A stretch of DNA of 64,000 bases. Source: Alteribacter natronophilus. GTDB lineage: Bacteria; Bacillota; Bacilli; Bacillales; Salisediminibacteriaceae. A program made the translations under genes and the position numbers. Of this stretch, positions 15,597 to 23,782 are shown piece after piece. The DNA is taken from positions 62,001 through 126,000 of the forward strand of contig NZ_VCRO01000003.1 of assembly GCF_006007885.1 (NCBI RefSeq). Reading direction: 5' to 3'. The notes under the pieces were generated by a model. It was not told the DNA's origin. It saw nothing but the letters and a program-made list of their open reading frames with translations, and did no database searches. Position 1 is the stretch's first letter. Each line of letters opens with the position of its first letter.

Positions 15597-16811
15597 TCAT
15601 AACCTATTCCTATTAAGTTCTTTTCTGACATCATATTCGTAGATCCACCGATTGCCCCGTTCTCCGAAGAGAGGAAAAATCACCTTAAGCATCTGATCTC
15701 TGAACCATGCCCCAAATGGGCTCATTTCCCTTTTCCCGTCACCGCTTCTTCGGCCCTGTTCCACGATTTTTTCCACCCGTGGCCTCCGGTCATTTTCAAA
15801 GCGGGATAAAGCGAGGGAAAAATCATCGGAACAGCGGTCAAGAAGCATCGCCAGGTAAAAAGCGTCTTCCAGCGCAAGTGAAGCCCCCTGTCCTGAATTT
15901 GGACTCACAGCATGAGCCGCATCTCCAATCAGCACGGTCCTCCCGCTGTACCACCTTGGAAGTGAAACAATATCATGAACATTTCCTCTGATCAGTCCAG
16001 TTGTCTGTTCAATGATTGTCTCCACAGGCTTATGCCAGCCACTGCAAAGCTCCAGCAGCTCCTGTTTAACAGACTGCTGACTAAACCCGGTCATTTCCAC
16101 TCGGCTGAGCGGCTCGTCTGATGTAATATTCACCCACCACATCAGTAAAGGATCCTCTTCATTGAATATTCCATAACCGAAAAAACCTTTTCGTCCGAAT
16201 GTCATATTAAGATTCCTGCTTTGCAAGTCGAATTCCGGGACATTTCCAGCAGGCAGCCAGCCCGCAATCCATTGAAGTCCTGTAAAGTCAGGATCCGGAC
16301 TATCAGGCAGCACAGCTCGTCTCGTTTTTGAATGAATACCGTCTGCACCGATCATAAAATCCCCTTCTGCACCTGTTCCATCTTCAAACTCTGCCCATAC
16401 CGTTCCATCGGGTTTTGTCCCTGCATCGACCAGCTTTTTTTCGAACTGGATCTCAATTTTCTTTTCTTCCAGATGACGGAGCAGCACCTTGTGAAAGGCA
16501 GCTCTCGTAATGTTTACCGCCGGATGACCATATTCCTTTTGAACATTTCTGTTCATCCTGCCAAGCTGTTTGCCTTTCTGGTTTCGGAAATACATCTCAC
16601 TGGCTATGGAACCACTCTCAATAACATCCTTCTCAATGCCAAGTTCGTGGAGCACTCTCATTCCATTCGGGGCCAGCTGCATGCCTCCGCCGGCTTCAAC
16701 TCCCCCAGTACCCGCTTCAAATATAACCGTCTCCCAGCCTGCACGCTGTAAAAAAAGTGCAGCAGCAGCTCCTGCAATCCCGCCGCCGATAATCAGTACT
16801 TTTTTATTCAT
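15597..16811 (-). CDS. FAD-dependent monooxygenase (salicylate hydroxylase / Tet(X)-like fold)
   Basis: A 404-residue class A flavin monooxygenase. The N-terminal Rossmann motif GGGIAGAAAALFLQRAGW binds ADP, the GADGIHS segment is the DG motif, and VLIGDAAHAVSPNSGQGAS is the GD motif contacting the flavin ribityl. ATG at 16811 follows GGGAG at 8 nt and is preferred over GTG at 16820. It is transcribed divergently from a TetR gene with two palindromic operators between them, so it is probably the TetR-controlled target; substrate unknown, detoxification likely. Confidence 0.85.
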   Translation of the reverse strand: MNKKVLIIGGGIAGAAAALFLQRAGWETVIFEAGTGGVEAGGGMQLAPNGMRVLHELGIEKDVIESGSIASEMYFRNQKGKQLGRMNRNVQKEYGHPAVNITRAAFHKVLLRHLEEKKIEIQFEKKLVDAGTKPDGTVWAEFEDGTGAEGDFMIGADGIHSKTRRAVLPDSPDPDFTGLQWIAGWLPAGNVPEFDLQSRNLNMTFGRKGFFGYGIFNEEDPLLMWWVNITSDEPLSRVEMTGFSQQSVKQELLELCSGWHKPVETIIEQTTGLIRGNVHDIVSLPRWYSGRTVLIGDAAHAVSPNSGQGASLALEDAFYLAMLLDRCSDDFSLALSRFENDRRPRVEKIVEQGRRSGDGKREMSPFGAWFRDQMLKVIFPLFGERGNRWIYEYDVRKELNRNRL

Positions 16812-16823
16812 TTTATACACTCC

Positions 16824-16857
16824 CTAACAGTGTTAGTTTATAATCTAACACTGTTAG
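16824..16857. promoter_or_regulatory. Twin TetR operators between monooxygenase and tetR-type gene
   Basis: Two 13-bp palindromes, CTAACAGTGTTAG (16824-16836) and CTAACACTGTTAG (16845-16857), are exact reverse complements and lie 21 bp centre to centre. TATAAT/TATAAA-type -10 sequences lie between them on both strands. The spacing places two dimers on one DNA face over divergent promoters. Confidence 0.75.
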
Positions 16858-16905
16858 GTTACACTGATCATGTTATTATTGTCAATAACAGGAGGTGTAT
16901 TTTAA

Positions 16906-17520
16906 ATGGAAAAACAGCCCACGAGAACAGTAAGTAAGGAGCGTGTGATCAAAACGGCGCTGGTTCTTCTTCAGGAAGAGGGCTTTAAAAAACTCTCCAT
17001 CCGTAAGCTTGCTGATAAGCTCGATATTAAAGGTTCATCCCTTTACTGGCACTTTAAAAACAAGTCTGAACTTCTCGAATGGATCAGTGATGAAATCTGC
17101 AGACAGATCCCTCTCCCCAATCCTGAAAACGACTGGGAAAAAGAACTGACTGCACTCGCCCTTCATTACCGTGACGTTCTGCTGGAGATACGTGATGCTG
17201 CCTATGTCATGGTCGAATCCATGCCTTCAACACCGAACCGGCTGAAACTCATCTCCACAGCCAGTGTTCTCTTTAAACAGGCCGGGCTGAAGGAAGAAGA
17301 CATATTTTCATCTGCATGGATGTTTGATAACTACATAACTTCTTTTGTAATTGAGGAGTACCGGTACGAGAAAATGAAAGAATCGCCACCGGAACCCGGT
17401 ACTGTGGAAGAAATGGACCTTCCCTTTGATTTCTCCATCCCTGACACGGAAAAAGAATTCCGTTTTGGTCTTGAAGTACTGATCGCAGGATTTAAAAGTA
17501 AAGCCGGCGAGGGAAAGTGA
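16906..17520 (+). CDS. TetR-family repressor with TetR-type C-terminal domain
   Basis: A 204-residue protein. The N-terminal helix-turn-helix (LSIRKLADKLDIKGSSLYWH, about residues 33-52) is the classic TetR/AcrR recognition unit, with Trp-His in the recognition helix as in tetracycline-type TetR proteins. The remainder is a helical ligand-binding domain. AGGAGGTG upstream. It presumably represses itself and the divergent monooxygenase through the twin palindromes. Confidence 0.85.
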   Translation: MEKQPTRTVSKERVIKTALVLLQEEGFKKLSIRKLADKLDIKGSSLYWHFKNKSELLEWISDEICRQIPLPNPENDWEKELTALALHYRDVLLEIRDAAYVMVESMPSTPNRLKLISTASVLFKQAGLKEEDIFSSAWMFDNYITSFVIEEYRYEKMKESPPEPGTVEEMDLPFDFSIPDTEKEFRFGLEVLIAGFKSKAGEGK

Positions 17521-17668
17521 CAGCCAGAGACACTCCTGCTTTCTGCATTAGATACTGCAATTCATTAAGCGCTGCGGGGGATTTCATAGTCTGGTCTCAG
17601 GAAGATCAGGCTTATGTCTGGTTTTATTTTCCTGTACCCGGGTACTGACGGGGTAAGGAGGGAGTGCG

Positions 17669-18136
17669 ATGGGGAAGAAAATTGACATGAATACAAAGCA
17701 GCAGTATCTTTTCGGGGTTATTTTCGCCATCGTATTCGGAGGAATCATCCTCCTATTCACCCTGACTATGCCGAATCCCCTGATCGGCATAGTGACCGGT
17801 TATGCCGTCGCCACCGGGCTTGCCCTTTTATTCCGCTATACGATTTTCGAGCGGTATTTCAAAAAAACGGACGAGAACGAAATGACCAGGGCCGACCGGG
17901 ATTTTAATATGTACAAAACACCCCTCATTATGGCGCCTCTCTTCGTTGGGATCCTCACTCCCCTCAATTACTGGGTCAATAATTTCAACAGCTGGTCAGA
18001 ATCACTGCTTTACTCTGTCATTCTTCTTGTGTTCATCCTGCCTGCTATTCTCCTTATACACTACATCCGCATGCGCCGCAGAGGATACAGGCTGGATAAA
18101 GGCTACTTCGTGAAAAAAGAGGACACTCCCCGGTAA
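17669..18136 (+). CDS. Four-helix membrane protein of unknown function
   Basis: A 155-residue protein with four predicted transmembrane helices (about 13-32, 36-60, 88-108 and 115-140) and a basic loop and C-terminus (RMRRRGYR). AAGGAGGGAG precedes the ATG at 17669. The 148 bp between tetR and this gene show no other feature. No family recognised. Confidence 0.7.
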   Translation: MGKKIDMNTKQQYLFGVIFAIVFGGIILLFTLTMPNPLIGIVTGYAVATGLALLFRYTIFERYFKKTDENEMTRADRDFNMYKTPLIMAPLFVGILTPLNYWVNNFNSWSESLLYSVILLVFILPAILLIHYIRMRRRGYRLDKGYFVKKEDTPR

Positions 18137-18161
18137 CGGGTGTGCCCTCCTGCTGTCTGAA

Positions 18162-18183
18162 GCCGCTATTTTGCGGTTTTTAT
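18162..18183 (+). terminator. Short terminator after the four-helix membrane gene
   Basis: CCGC/GCGG stem with a 6-nt loop, then TTTTTAT. Weak stem but well placed 26 bp after the stop codon; a second larger hairpin without a T-run overlaps the stop codon itself. Confidence 0.4.
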
Positions 18184-18211
18184 TGGCCGCAATTAATCCT
18201 CTAAACCGTAA

Positions 18212-18453
18212 AAGGCTCGGACAGAAGTGTTTTAATAGATGAAAATCCGAACAATCAATTCGTGTCGCAGGTAAATCGCTCCTGAAATATACGCCGCTTT
18301 CCGCGGGAAGCGGCTGAGCCTCCGCGTGCTTCGCTACTTAAGGGGTCTCACCTGCGCTTTTCCTCCCGCAGGAGTCGGCGAATATTTCATCCGCTTGTCA
18401 GCCTTTTTATTCGGATTCTCATCAAAACACTTTACTTCTTCTGTCCCAGCCAC
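18212..18453 (+). repeat. Dispersed intergenic repeat, family R1, copy 1
   Basis: About 240 bp shared with 35488-35724 and 59720-59962. Ends are imperfect inverted repeats: GGCTCGGACAGAAGTGTTTT at one end and the complement GGCTGGGACAGAAG at the other, followed inward by AATCCGAA. The core carries CCGCTTTCCGCGGGAAGCGG. Short apparent reading frames here recur with the repeat and are not genes. Confidence 0.85.
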
Positions 18454-18551
18454 CTTACATTTATTTATCTGTACTTATTCTGATTTACTTGTCCTTAGCC
18501 TGAAACAGCGCTCCCGCCAGTCTGCCGGAACAGCCCCACCGCCCCAGCAGG

Positions 18552-19304
18552 TTATTTCACCGCCTCAAACGTCACCGTCTGATCCGCACGCTCCGGCGGC
18601 CTGCCGTACTCATAGTCCGCAGATACCACTACATCCTGGAACCCGATATTCTCCAGAATCATCCGGAATTCCTCAATCCCGTACCAGCGAAGTGGGAAGC
18701 GTTCCAGTTCCGATTCCACGAGCTTTCCCCCGCGCCAGCGCTCATATCGTCCATGGGAGACCGTCAGCTGATTTACGTGATCCACTTCCACAAGGGTATT
18801 TTCATGGGTAATTCTGTCACCGTTTTCGCAGTCCCATGTCCGCACACTCACACGTCCTTTTTCAAAATCTGTCTGCAGAAATACATCCAGAATGAGACGC
18901 CCGCCGTCAGCCAGGTGTCTGTAAAAGTTCTCAAGTGCGCGTATGGAATCCTTTCGATCACTGATGAGCAGAAACGTTCCCGTAGGTACAATCACCGCTT
19001 CGTATTTCCCGCTCCGCTCAAATGTGACCATATTATCCTGACGGAGCTCCGCTTTTACGCCGTGCTCCTCACAATTGTGCCGGGCAATGGCGAGCATCTC
19101 CCCGGAAAGGTCAAAACCTTCCACGTTGAACCCCTGCTTTACCAGAGGAACGAGAATCCGCCCCGTTCCGGTGGCCGGCTCCAGGACCTTGCCGCTCACG
19201 CCTTTCAGTCTTTCGCTGTAGTACTCAACATCGCCGAAGGAGTGTCCTGCCGGCTTGTCCATATCATAAACTTCTGCTGATAAACTGCTGTAATATCCGA
19301 GCAT
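18552..19304 (-). CDS. SAM-dependent methyltransferase (class I)
   Basis: A 250-residue protein with motif I VLEPATGTGRILVPL (about residues 40-54), then acidic FDLSGEML for SAM-ribose binding. A mixed strand C-terminal domain follows, and the substrate is unknown. The reading frame extends further upstream, but ATG at 19304 has GGAGG at 6-nt spacing and is the better start. Convergent with the R1 repeat. Confidence 0.75.
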   Translation of the reverse strand: MLGYYSSLSAEVYDMDKPAGHSFGDVEYYSERLKGVSGKVLEPATGTGRILVPLVKQGFNVEGFDLSGEMLAIARHNCEEHGVKAELRQDNMVTFERSGKYEAVIVPTGTFLLISDRKDSIRALENFYRHLADGGRLILDVFLQTDFEKGRVSVRTWDCENGDRITHENTLVEVDHVNQLTVSHGRYERWRGGKLVESELERFPLRWYGIEEFRMILENIGFQDVVVSADYEYGRPPERADQTVTFEAVK

Positions 19305-19396
19305 TTTTCTGCCTCCATTGTTACATCTGTTTCCGTTTGGAAAAAACCTTCCAAGGGTATGTTCCACATAAGCCGGTAATCAGGAGGTTTATCCCA

Positions 19397-19492
19397 ATGG
19401 AATGGTTTTATGGTGTCATCGGTATACTTTTTGTCGTCGTTGTTGCATTCCGTGTCCGCCATCTGCTAAAAATCTCACGGAGAAAGGGGTAA
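19397..19492 (+). CDS. 31-residue single-helix membrane peptide
   Basis: Encodes a peptide with one transmembrane helix (FYGVIGILFVVVVAF) and a strongly basic tail (RVRHLLKISRRKG). AGGAGG lies 9 nt before the ATG. It directly precedes the 52-residue membrane gene with a 5-nt gap, so the two are likely co-expressed. Confidence 0.6.
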   Translation: MEWFYGVIGILFVVVVAFRVRHLLKISRRKG

Positions 19493-19497
19493 GTGCG

Positions 19498-19656
19498 TTG
19501 AATCCTGCATTTCTATTTATCCTTGTCTATCCTGCGGTTTCTCTCGGGATCATCTTCGGTCTCAGTGCTGTTTTCGGATGGTCCCCCAACATCAGCACTT
19601 TCGTTCTTCCCGTGGCCCTCGTCATCACAGGCATTATCAAATTACTCCGGAGCTGA
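19498..19656 (+). CDS. 52-residue two-helix membrane protein
   Basis: TTG start at 19498, 8 nt after AAGGGG; the frame upstream is open but overlaps the preceding peptide gene. Residues 4-22 and 30-48 form two hydrophobic helices. It ends with a 15-nt tail-to-tail overlap with the VOC-family gene. Family not recognised. Confidence 0.55.
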   Translation: MNPAFLFILVYPAVSLGIIFGLSAVFGWSPNISTFVLPVALVITGIIKLLRS

Positions 19657-20067
19657 CTGCTGTTTTTCCAGATTGAGATCCCAGATTCGCCCGAAGCGGT
19701 CTTTTACTTTCGCATACGTGGCACCCCAGAACGTATCCTGCAGCTCCATCAGCACTTCGCCGCCACCCCGAAGCCGGTCATAATAATGGTGAATTTCTTC
19801 CTCTGTTTCCATCTCCAGAACGAGAGCAACATGGTTACCGGTCGTCACCGGAGACCCTGGAAAAGCATCGGACACCATAAAATACAGCGGTCCTTTCCTG
19901 AACCTTGCATGGAGAATTCTGTCTTCCGCTTCCGGAGGGGTCGGAAAATCCGCTTCCCCGAATGTCTGCCGTTCCGTCACTTCCCCGTCAAACACCTGCT
20001 CATAAAACGCCAGCGCTTCTGCTGCTTGCCCGTCAAAGATAAAATACGGTACCGCCTGCTGTTTCAT
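19642..20067 (-). CDS. VOC-superfamily (PhnB / glyoxalase-like) protein
   Basis: About 141 residues matching the PhnB-like VOC fold: VPYFIFDGQAAEALAFYEQV at the N-terminus and GATYAKVKDRFGRIWDLNL at the C-terminus. Two Met codons are available; the inner ATG (20067) has GGAGG at 8-nt spacing, while the outer one at 20073 is only 2 nt away. PhnB-like proteins have no agreed reaction. Confidence 0.8.
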   Translation of the reverse strand: MKQQAVPYFIFDGQAAEALAFYEQVFDGEVTERQTFGEADFPTPPEAEDRILHARFRKGPLYFMVSDAFPGSPVTTGNHVALVLEMETEEEIHHYYDRLRGGGEVLMELQDTFWGATYAKVKDRFGRIWDLNLEKQQSAPE

Positions 20068-20234
20068 TTTCATCGCCTCCTGATTTTTCTGTTTTCATTA
20101 TACCTCGTACCTCTGTAAGCTCCTACAGAAAATTGAAAAAAATCAGACTGGTACTGCCGCGCTTTTTAGGTATAGGCAATCTTTTCCGGGAATATGAATA
20201 GAGATCTTAAAAAAGCACCCGGAGGTGTAACCGA

Positions 20235-21065
20235 ATGACGGTCATAAATGAAAAATACATTAAAACAGACGCTGGAGTTGAACTGTTTGTCCAGGAAGCC
20301 GGAAGCGGCGACCCGCTCGTTCTGATTCCCGGATTTACGTTTACAACAGAAGTGTTTGAAAAGCAAGTCGACTATTTCTCCAAAACGAACCGTGTCATTG
20401 TTTTAGATCCACGCAGTCATGGAAGATCCACTGTCGTTCTCCACGGGAATGATTATGTTACTCATGGAGCCGACCTCCATGCTGTACTAGAAGCACTGGA
20501 GGTTACCAATGCAGTAATCGCCGGCTGGTCATTTGGCTGTCTGACTGCCTGGGAGTATGTAAAGCAGTTTGGCTATGACAGGGTCAAATCAATGATTTTC
20601 GTCGACATGCCACCCAAATCGTTATCCGCAGACCCGCAGGACTGGTCTGAAGGTCCGCTGGACGATATTGCGGGCATTTACAACGCATTTTTACGTGACT
20701 CCAGCGGACAGAGAGACTTCATCTCCGGCTACATCACCCAGGTAATGGTACAGAGAAAGCTCGAAGAAAAGGATTTAACCTGGCTTGTCGAGCAGTCGTT
20801 AAAAACTCCTTATTATATTGCAGGAAACCTGTTTGCCTCAGGGATGTTTTCGGACTGCCGGGAGGAAGCGGAAAAAGCGGCCAGACAGGTGCCGACCCTT
20901 AACGTCGTGGCAGAGCACTGGGCCGAAACGGCAGTAAAGTATATAAACAGACTGACCCCTGAAGCGAAAGTGGAAATCCTGGGCGGCCATATGATGTTCT
21001 GGGAGCACAGTGAAAAATTTAATCGGATCGTAGAGCACTTTATAAAGGAGTCAGGCAAAAACTGA
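20235..21065 (+). CDS. Alpha/beta-fold hydrolase
   Basis: A 276-residue protein with a complete hydrolase triad: oxyanion strand PLVLIPGFTF, nucleophile elbow AGWSFGC (Ser near residue 98) and C-terminal His in GGHMMFWEH. The DPRSHGRS segment after strand 4 is typical. GGAGGTG precedes the ATG. Probably an esterase, lipase or haloperoxidase-type enzyme; substrate unknown. Cytosolic, no signal peptide. Confidence 0.85.
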   Translation: MTVINEKYIKTDAGVELFVQEAGSGDPLVLIPGFTFTTEVFEKQVDYFSKTNRVIVLDPRSHGRSTVVLHGNDYVTHGADLHAVLEALEVTNAVIAGWSFGCLTAWEYVKQFGYDRVKSMIFVDMPPKSLSADPQDWSEGPLDDIAGIYNAFLRDSSGQRDFISGYITQVMVQRKLEEKDLTWLVEQSLKTPYYIAGNLFASGMFSDCREEAEKAARQVPTLNVVAEHWAETAVKYINRLTPEAKVEILGGHMMFWEHSEKFNRIVEHFIKESGKN

Positions 21066-21088
21066 AGGCTGTCGCCCTGCGACAGCCT
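21066..21088. terminator. Bidirectional hairpin between hydrolase and spoVIF-type gene
   Basis: AGGCTGTCG/CGACAGCCT, 9-bp perfect stem, 5-nt loop. On the minus strand it is followed by TCAGTTTTTG and serves the spoVIF-type gene; on the plus strand a T-run follows after 11 nt. Confidence 0.6.
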
Positions 21089-21092
21089 CTCG

Positions 21093-21347
21093 CTACTTTT
21101 TATCATCCATCATTTTCTTGATTTCTCCAAGATCCTTCGGCGTCTTTCCGCTTAAGATCGTCTGTACAAGCTGATCTTCCTTCTGTTTGGGGATCTTTCT
21201 ATTGGCCAGCTTTGATACACGCTGGATCAGGTCTCTGACAGTTGCTTCATCCTTGAAATTGGCATCTTTAACCGAGTTGGCAAGTTTCATGACAGAATCC
21301 ATTTTTACCCCTGTCTTCTTCTCGAACCCTTTGAACATATTAAACAT
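21093..21347 (-). CDS. spoVIF: Stage VI sporulation protein F family
   Basis: An 84-residue protein with the SpoVIF pattern: FEKKTGVKMDSVMKLANSVK, then DEATVRDLIQRVSKLANRKI and a C-terminal KEDQLVQTILSGK. In B. subtilis SpoVIF is made in the mother cell under sigma-K and is needed for coat assembly through GerE. ATG at 21347 follows AAAGGG at 8 nt; an upstream TTG in the same frame is inside the spacer. A sigma-K-like promoter and a 5'-UTR hairpin precede it. Confidence 0.8.
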   Translation of the reverse strand: MFNMFKGFEKKTGVKMDSVMKLANSVKDANFKDEATVRDLIQRVSKLANRKIPKQKEDQLVQTILSGKTPKDLGEIKKMMDDKK

Positions 21348-21369
21348 GGACAAAACCCTTTCTTATTTC

Positions 21370-21392
21370 GGTTTCTGCATAGAGCAGAAACC
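21370..21392 (-). other. 5'-UTR hairpin of the spoVIF-type transcript
   Basis: GGTTTCTG and CAGAAACC form a perfect 8-bp dyad around a 7-nt loop, just downstream of the predicted sigma-K start site. Probably stabilises the 5' end of the mRNA; a regulator-binding site is the alternative. Confidence 0.4.
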
Positions 21393-21403
21393 TGTTCTTC
21401 TTT

Positions 21404-21430
21404 CATCGTATGCAGAAAGGAAAAAAGGGT
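21404..21430 (-). promoter_or_regulatory. Sigma-K-like promoter of spoVIF
   Basis: On the minus strand AC (21430-21429), exactly 16 nt, then CATACGATG (21412-21404), matching AC-N16-CATANNNT. The predicted start would be near 21398, about 50 nt before the ATG. Confidence 0.55.
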
Positions 21431-21445
21431 CCGTCCCGGTTTCAT

Positions 21446-21715
21446 AAAAAAAGGCTGTGTTCGTATAGATTGTTGCTATTGATCAAATTAACTGTAGAGC
21501 GAAAGGCGGCGACTCCGGCGGGAAGAGCAGGAGCAGAAGACCCCGCAGGGACGAGCGTTTACATCGTGAGTTCACTTCGAGCTGCTTCGACACAGACGCT
21601 TCGGGGCTTTTCGGGCAGAGGAAGAAGCACGAAAACTACTCTGTCGGCTGAAGCCTGCCCGCGGAAAGCGTCCGCCTGTAGCGGAATAAAACAACAATCT
21701 TCCCGAAAACAGCTT
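21446..21715 (-). repeat. Dispersed intergenic repeat, family R2, copy 1 (inverted relative to the others)
   Basis: About 270 bp, reverse-complement of the copy at 27152-27428 with long stretches of near-identity (for example around CATCGTGAGTTCACTTCGAG). Ends AAGGCTGTGTTCGTATAG and TCTTCCCGAAAACAGCTT are imperfect inverted repeats. Apparent reading frames inside it are repeat-borne. Confidence 0.85.
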
Positions 21716-21744
21716 AAAAAAAAGGATCAGGCTGAACCTGATCC
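21716..21744 (-). terminator. Terminator of the 84-residue gene
   Basis: GGATCAGG/CCTGATCC perfect 8-bp stem, 5-nt loop, followed by eight T on the minus strand. Confidence 0.85.
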
Positions 21745-21817
21745 GATGTTGTGCATTATGTATAACTATACTGCAGAAATTCACCCTATCTGCGCCTTCA
21801 GTTATATGGCGGCTTCT

Positions 21818-22072
21818 TTACCGTCTGCCCTTCTGAAGATACAGCCGCTGCGCATCCTGAAACGTCCTTGCCCAGCTTGTCTGGGTATAAGCGTTCATTT
21901 TCGGGTAATACAGCTGAACTGCGTAACGGTCCTTTGCAGGCACATAATTAATCGCCTTGTACACCTGACTTCTGGTCTGTTGTAAAACGGTGAAATCGTA
22001 AAGCTCCCACCCTTTTTTCATCGATTTTCTTCTCGCTTTGTAAACTGTCTCGTCCTCTACTGTAAGGGCCAT
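21818..22072 (-). CDS. Small basic protein of unknown function
   Basis: An 84-residue cytosolic protein rich in Lys, Arg and Tyr (SMKKGWELYDFTVLQQ, then KDRYAVQLYYPKMNAYTQTSW). Starts are possible at GTG 22081 or ATG 22072; the latter is better spaced from AGGAGAGG. A strong terminator follows. Family not recognised. Confidence 0.65.
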   Translation of the reverse strand: MALTVEDETVYKARRKSMKKGWELYDFTVLQQTRSQVYKAINYVPAKDRYAVQLYYPKMNAYTQTSWARTFQDAQRLYLQKGRR

Positions 22073-22233
22073 GCCCCTCACCCTCTCCTGCTGATTCCCT
22101 ATGTAATTGGTACTAATTACCTCAATTATATCATTCAGCCCATTTTTGTAAACGGTATTTCACAGAAAAATCAGCAGGAAAGGACATAAATTTACACGAT
22201 TGAACGAACCCCCCCCTCCGTTTTGTAAATTAC

Positions 22234-22650
22234 TCAGCTGAAATGTACCTTCCCCAGATTCTCCGCAGGAATGCCTGCCTCAATATAACTTCTGACCAGC
22301 TTCCACTCATCCGTCCCGTCTTTTTTGAAAGTCTGAAACAGGACATTCCCTGTGTCCATCCGCTTACCGCCAATGTCCATCGTTGCCGAGACGACCATCA
22401 TCACTTCATCCGTTCTTAATGTAAAAGTTGCGATTTCTTCAAGCACCCACTTTGCATTGTTTTCTTTCACAAACGTAAATCCCTGTTCCCAGCCGGACAC
22501 CGATTCCCCGAACCCGAAATCCACCGGCTTCCCGCCGTTGATTTCCCGTCCCTGATAGTCTTCTGCAATGATGTTTCTCAGACTGTCAATCGAAGAAGAT
22601 CTCCATACTTCATAGTAGTGATCTGCAAATTCTCTGAATGATTGATCCAT
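22234..22650 (-). CDS. NTF2/SnoaL-like protein
   Basis: A 138-residue protein: an N-terminal helix (FREFADHYYEVWRSSSIDSL), then FVKENNAKWVLEEI and long beta strands, ending IEAGIPAENLGKVHFS, consistent with a SnoaL/NTF2-like cone fold. The reading frame is open further upstream, but the ATG at 22650 has GGAGG at 5-nt spacing. Ligand unknown. The 160 bp before the next upstream coding region show nothing else. Confidence 0.6.
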   Translation of the reverse strand: MDQSFREFADHYYEVWRSSSIDSLRNIIAEDYQGREINGGKPVDFGFGESVSGWEQGFTFVKENNAKWVLEEIATFTLRTDEVMMVVSATMDIGGKRMDTGNVLFQTFKKDGTDEWKLVRSYIEAGIPAENLGKVHFS

Positions 22651-22721
22651 GTGAACCTCCATTAAATATTTTGTATTTTTACAGATTCCATATTTAGGAT
22701 AAAAATTCCTTTTTTCCACGT

Positions 22722-22750
22722 AAAAAAGCCGGGGATTCTGTCGACCCGGC
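22722..22750 (-). terminator. Terminator of the SDR gene
   Basis: GCCGGG/CCCGGC stem with an 11-nt loop followed by TTTTTT on the minus strand. Confidence 0.75.
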
Positions 22751-22777
22751 GTGTTTACTGTATTGGTCTGTCCGCTT

Positions 22778-23521
22778 TTACTTCTGCAGCGGTCTCACTG
22801 TAACCTCGTTCACGTTTACCGCAGGGGGCTGGCTTACTGCGTAAAGCACAGCATTGGCAATGTCATCGGCCTGCAGTTTTTTCATTTCTCCTGCACGCTC
22901 CTTAAAGCGTTCAAGGATATCCTCATCGGTAATATGTTCGGCAAGTTCGGATTCCACTGCCCCCGGTGAAATGTTTGTCACACGCACACCGGTTCTGGAA
23001 AGTTCCTTCTCCAGCCCCATACTGAGGGCGCGGACAGCATACTTCGTCGCGCTGTAAACACTGCTTGACGCAAACACCTCATGACCGGCAACAGAGGACA
23101 CATTGATAATATGGCCGCTGTCCTGCTCGAGCATGGATGGGAGGGCGGCATGAACACCGAAAAGAACACCTTTAATGTTCACATCGACCATCTTCTCCCA
23201 CTCGTCAACTTTATCCTTGGCCATAAAGGAAAGCAGCATCACGCCCGCATTGTTTACAAGCACGTCAATTTTTCCGAATTCATTCTTCGTTTTCTCCACA
23301 AGGGCTTCCATCTGGCTCCGGTCGGTAACATCCGTTTCTGCAACGAGAACCCGCTGACCGGTTGCCGATTCGATCCGGTTTTTCAGTTCCTCGAGCCGTC
23401 CTGTACGGCGTGCAGCAAGCACCACATCGGCTTTCTGCTCGGCTGCCCTGAACGCAATCGCCTCACCGATTCCACTGCTTGCACCGGTTACAACAACGAC
23501 CTTTCCTGATACATGTTCCAT
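22778..23521 (-). CDS. Short-chain dehydrogenase/reductase
   Basis: A 247-residue classical SDR. TGASSGIG (about residues 13-20) binds the cofactor, with AARR after strand 2 favouring NADP(H). NNAG is near 90, the catalytic Ser is in INVSSVAG, and YSATK carries the active-site Tyr and Lys. Substrate unknown. GGAGAGGTG precedes the ATG. It has its own terminator, so it appears monocistronic. Upstream 23522-23782 holds only promoter-type AT-rich sequence. Confidence 0.9.
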   Translation of the reverse strand: MEHVSGKVVVVTGASSGIGEAIAFRAAEQKADVVLAARRTGRLEELKNRIESATGQRVLVAETDVTDRSQMEALVEKTKNEFGKIDVLVNNAGVMLLSFMAKDKVDEWEKMVDVNIKGVLFGVHAALPSMLEQDSGHIINVSSVAGHEVFASSSVYSATKYAVRALSMGLEKELSRTGVRVTNISPGAVESELAEHITDEDILERFKERAGEMKKLQADDIANAVLYAVSQPPAVNVNEVTVRPLQK

Positions 23522-23782
23522 TTCGCACCTCTCCTTTGGGTAAAAAGTTAAGCACGTACTCTTTTAACCTACCATGCACCCGTGGGAAGAGAAACTGAGA
23601 TGCTCTTTTTTCATGTAATGCAGTACAGAAATTTCTTCCATTTTATCAGTTTATCAGTGACTATTGCAGGGAATGCCGTACGGTGACATATGTTCTTAGT
23701 ACTACTTTTTACATATTTAAACACTGACATTTGCCCTATTGTGTCTGTTATACTGCATTTGACAGATTAAAGGAGTGGAAGA

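Noticed and set aside
18212-18453. ORFs inside R1 and R2 repeats (for example frames containing GLTCAFPPAGVGEYF)
   Set aside because: They recur in every repeat copy in different frames and lack ribosome-binding sites; they are by-products of the GC-rich repeat.
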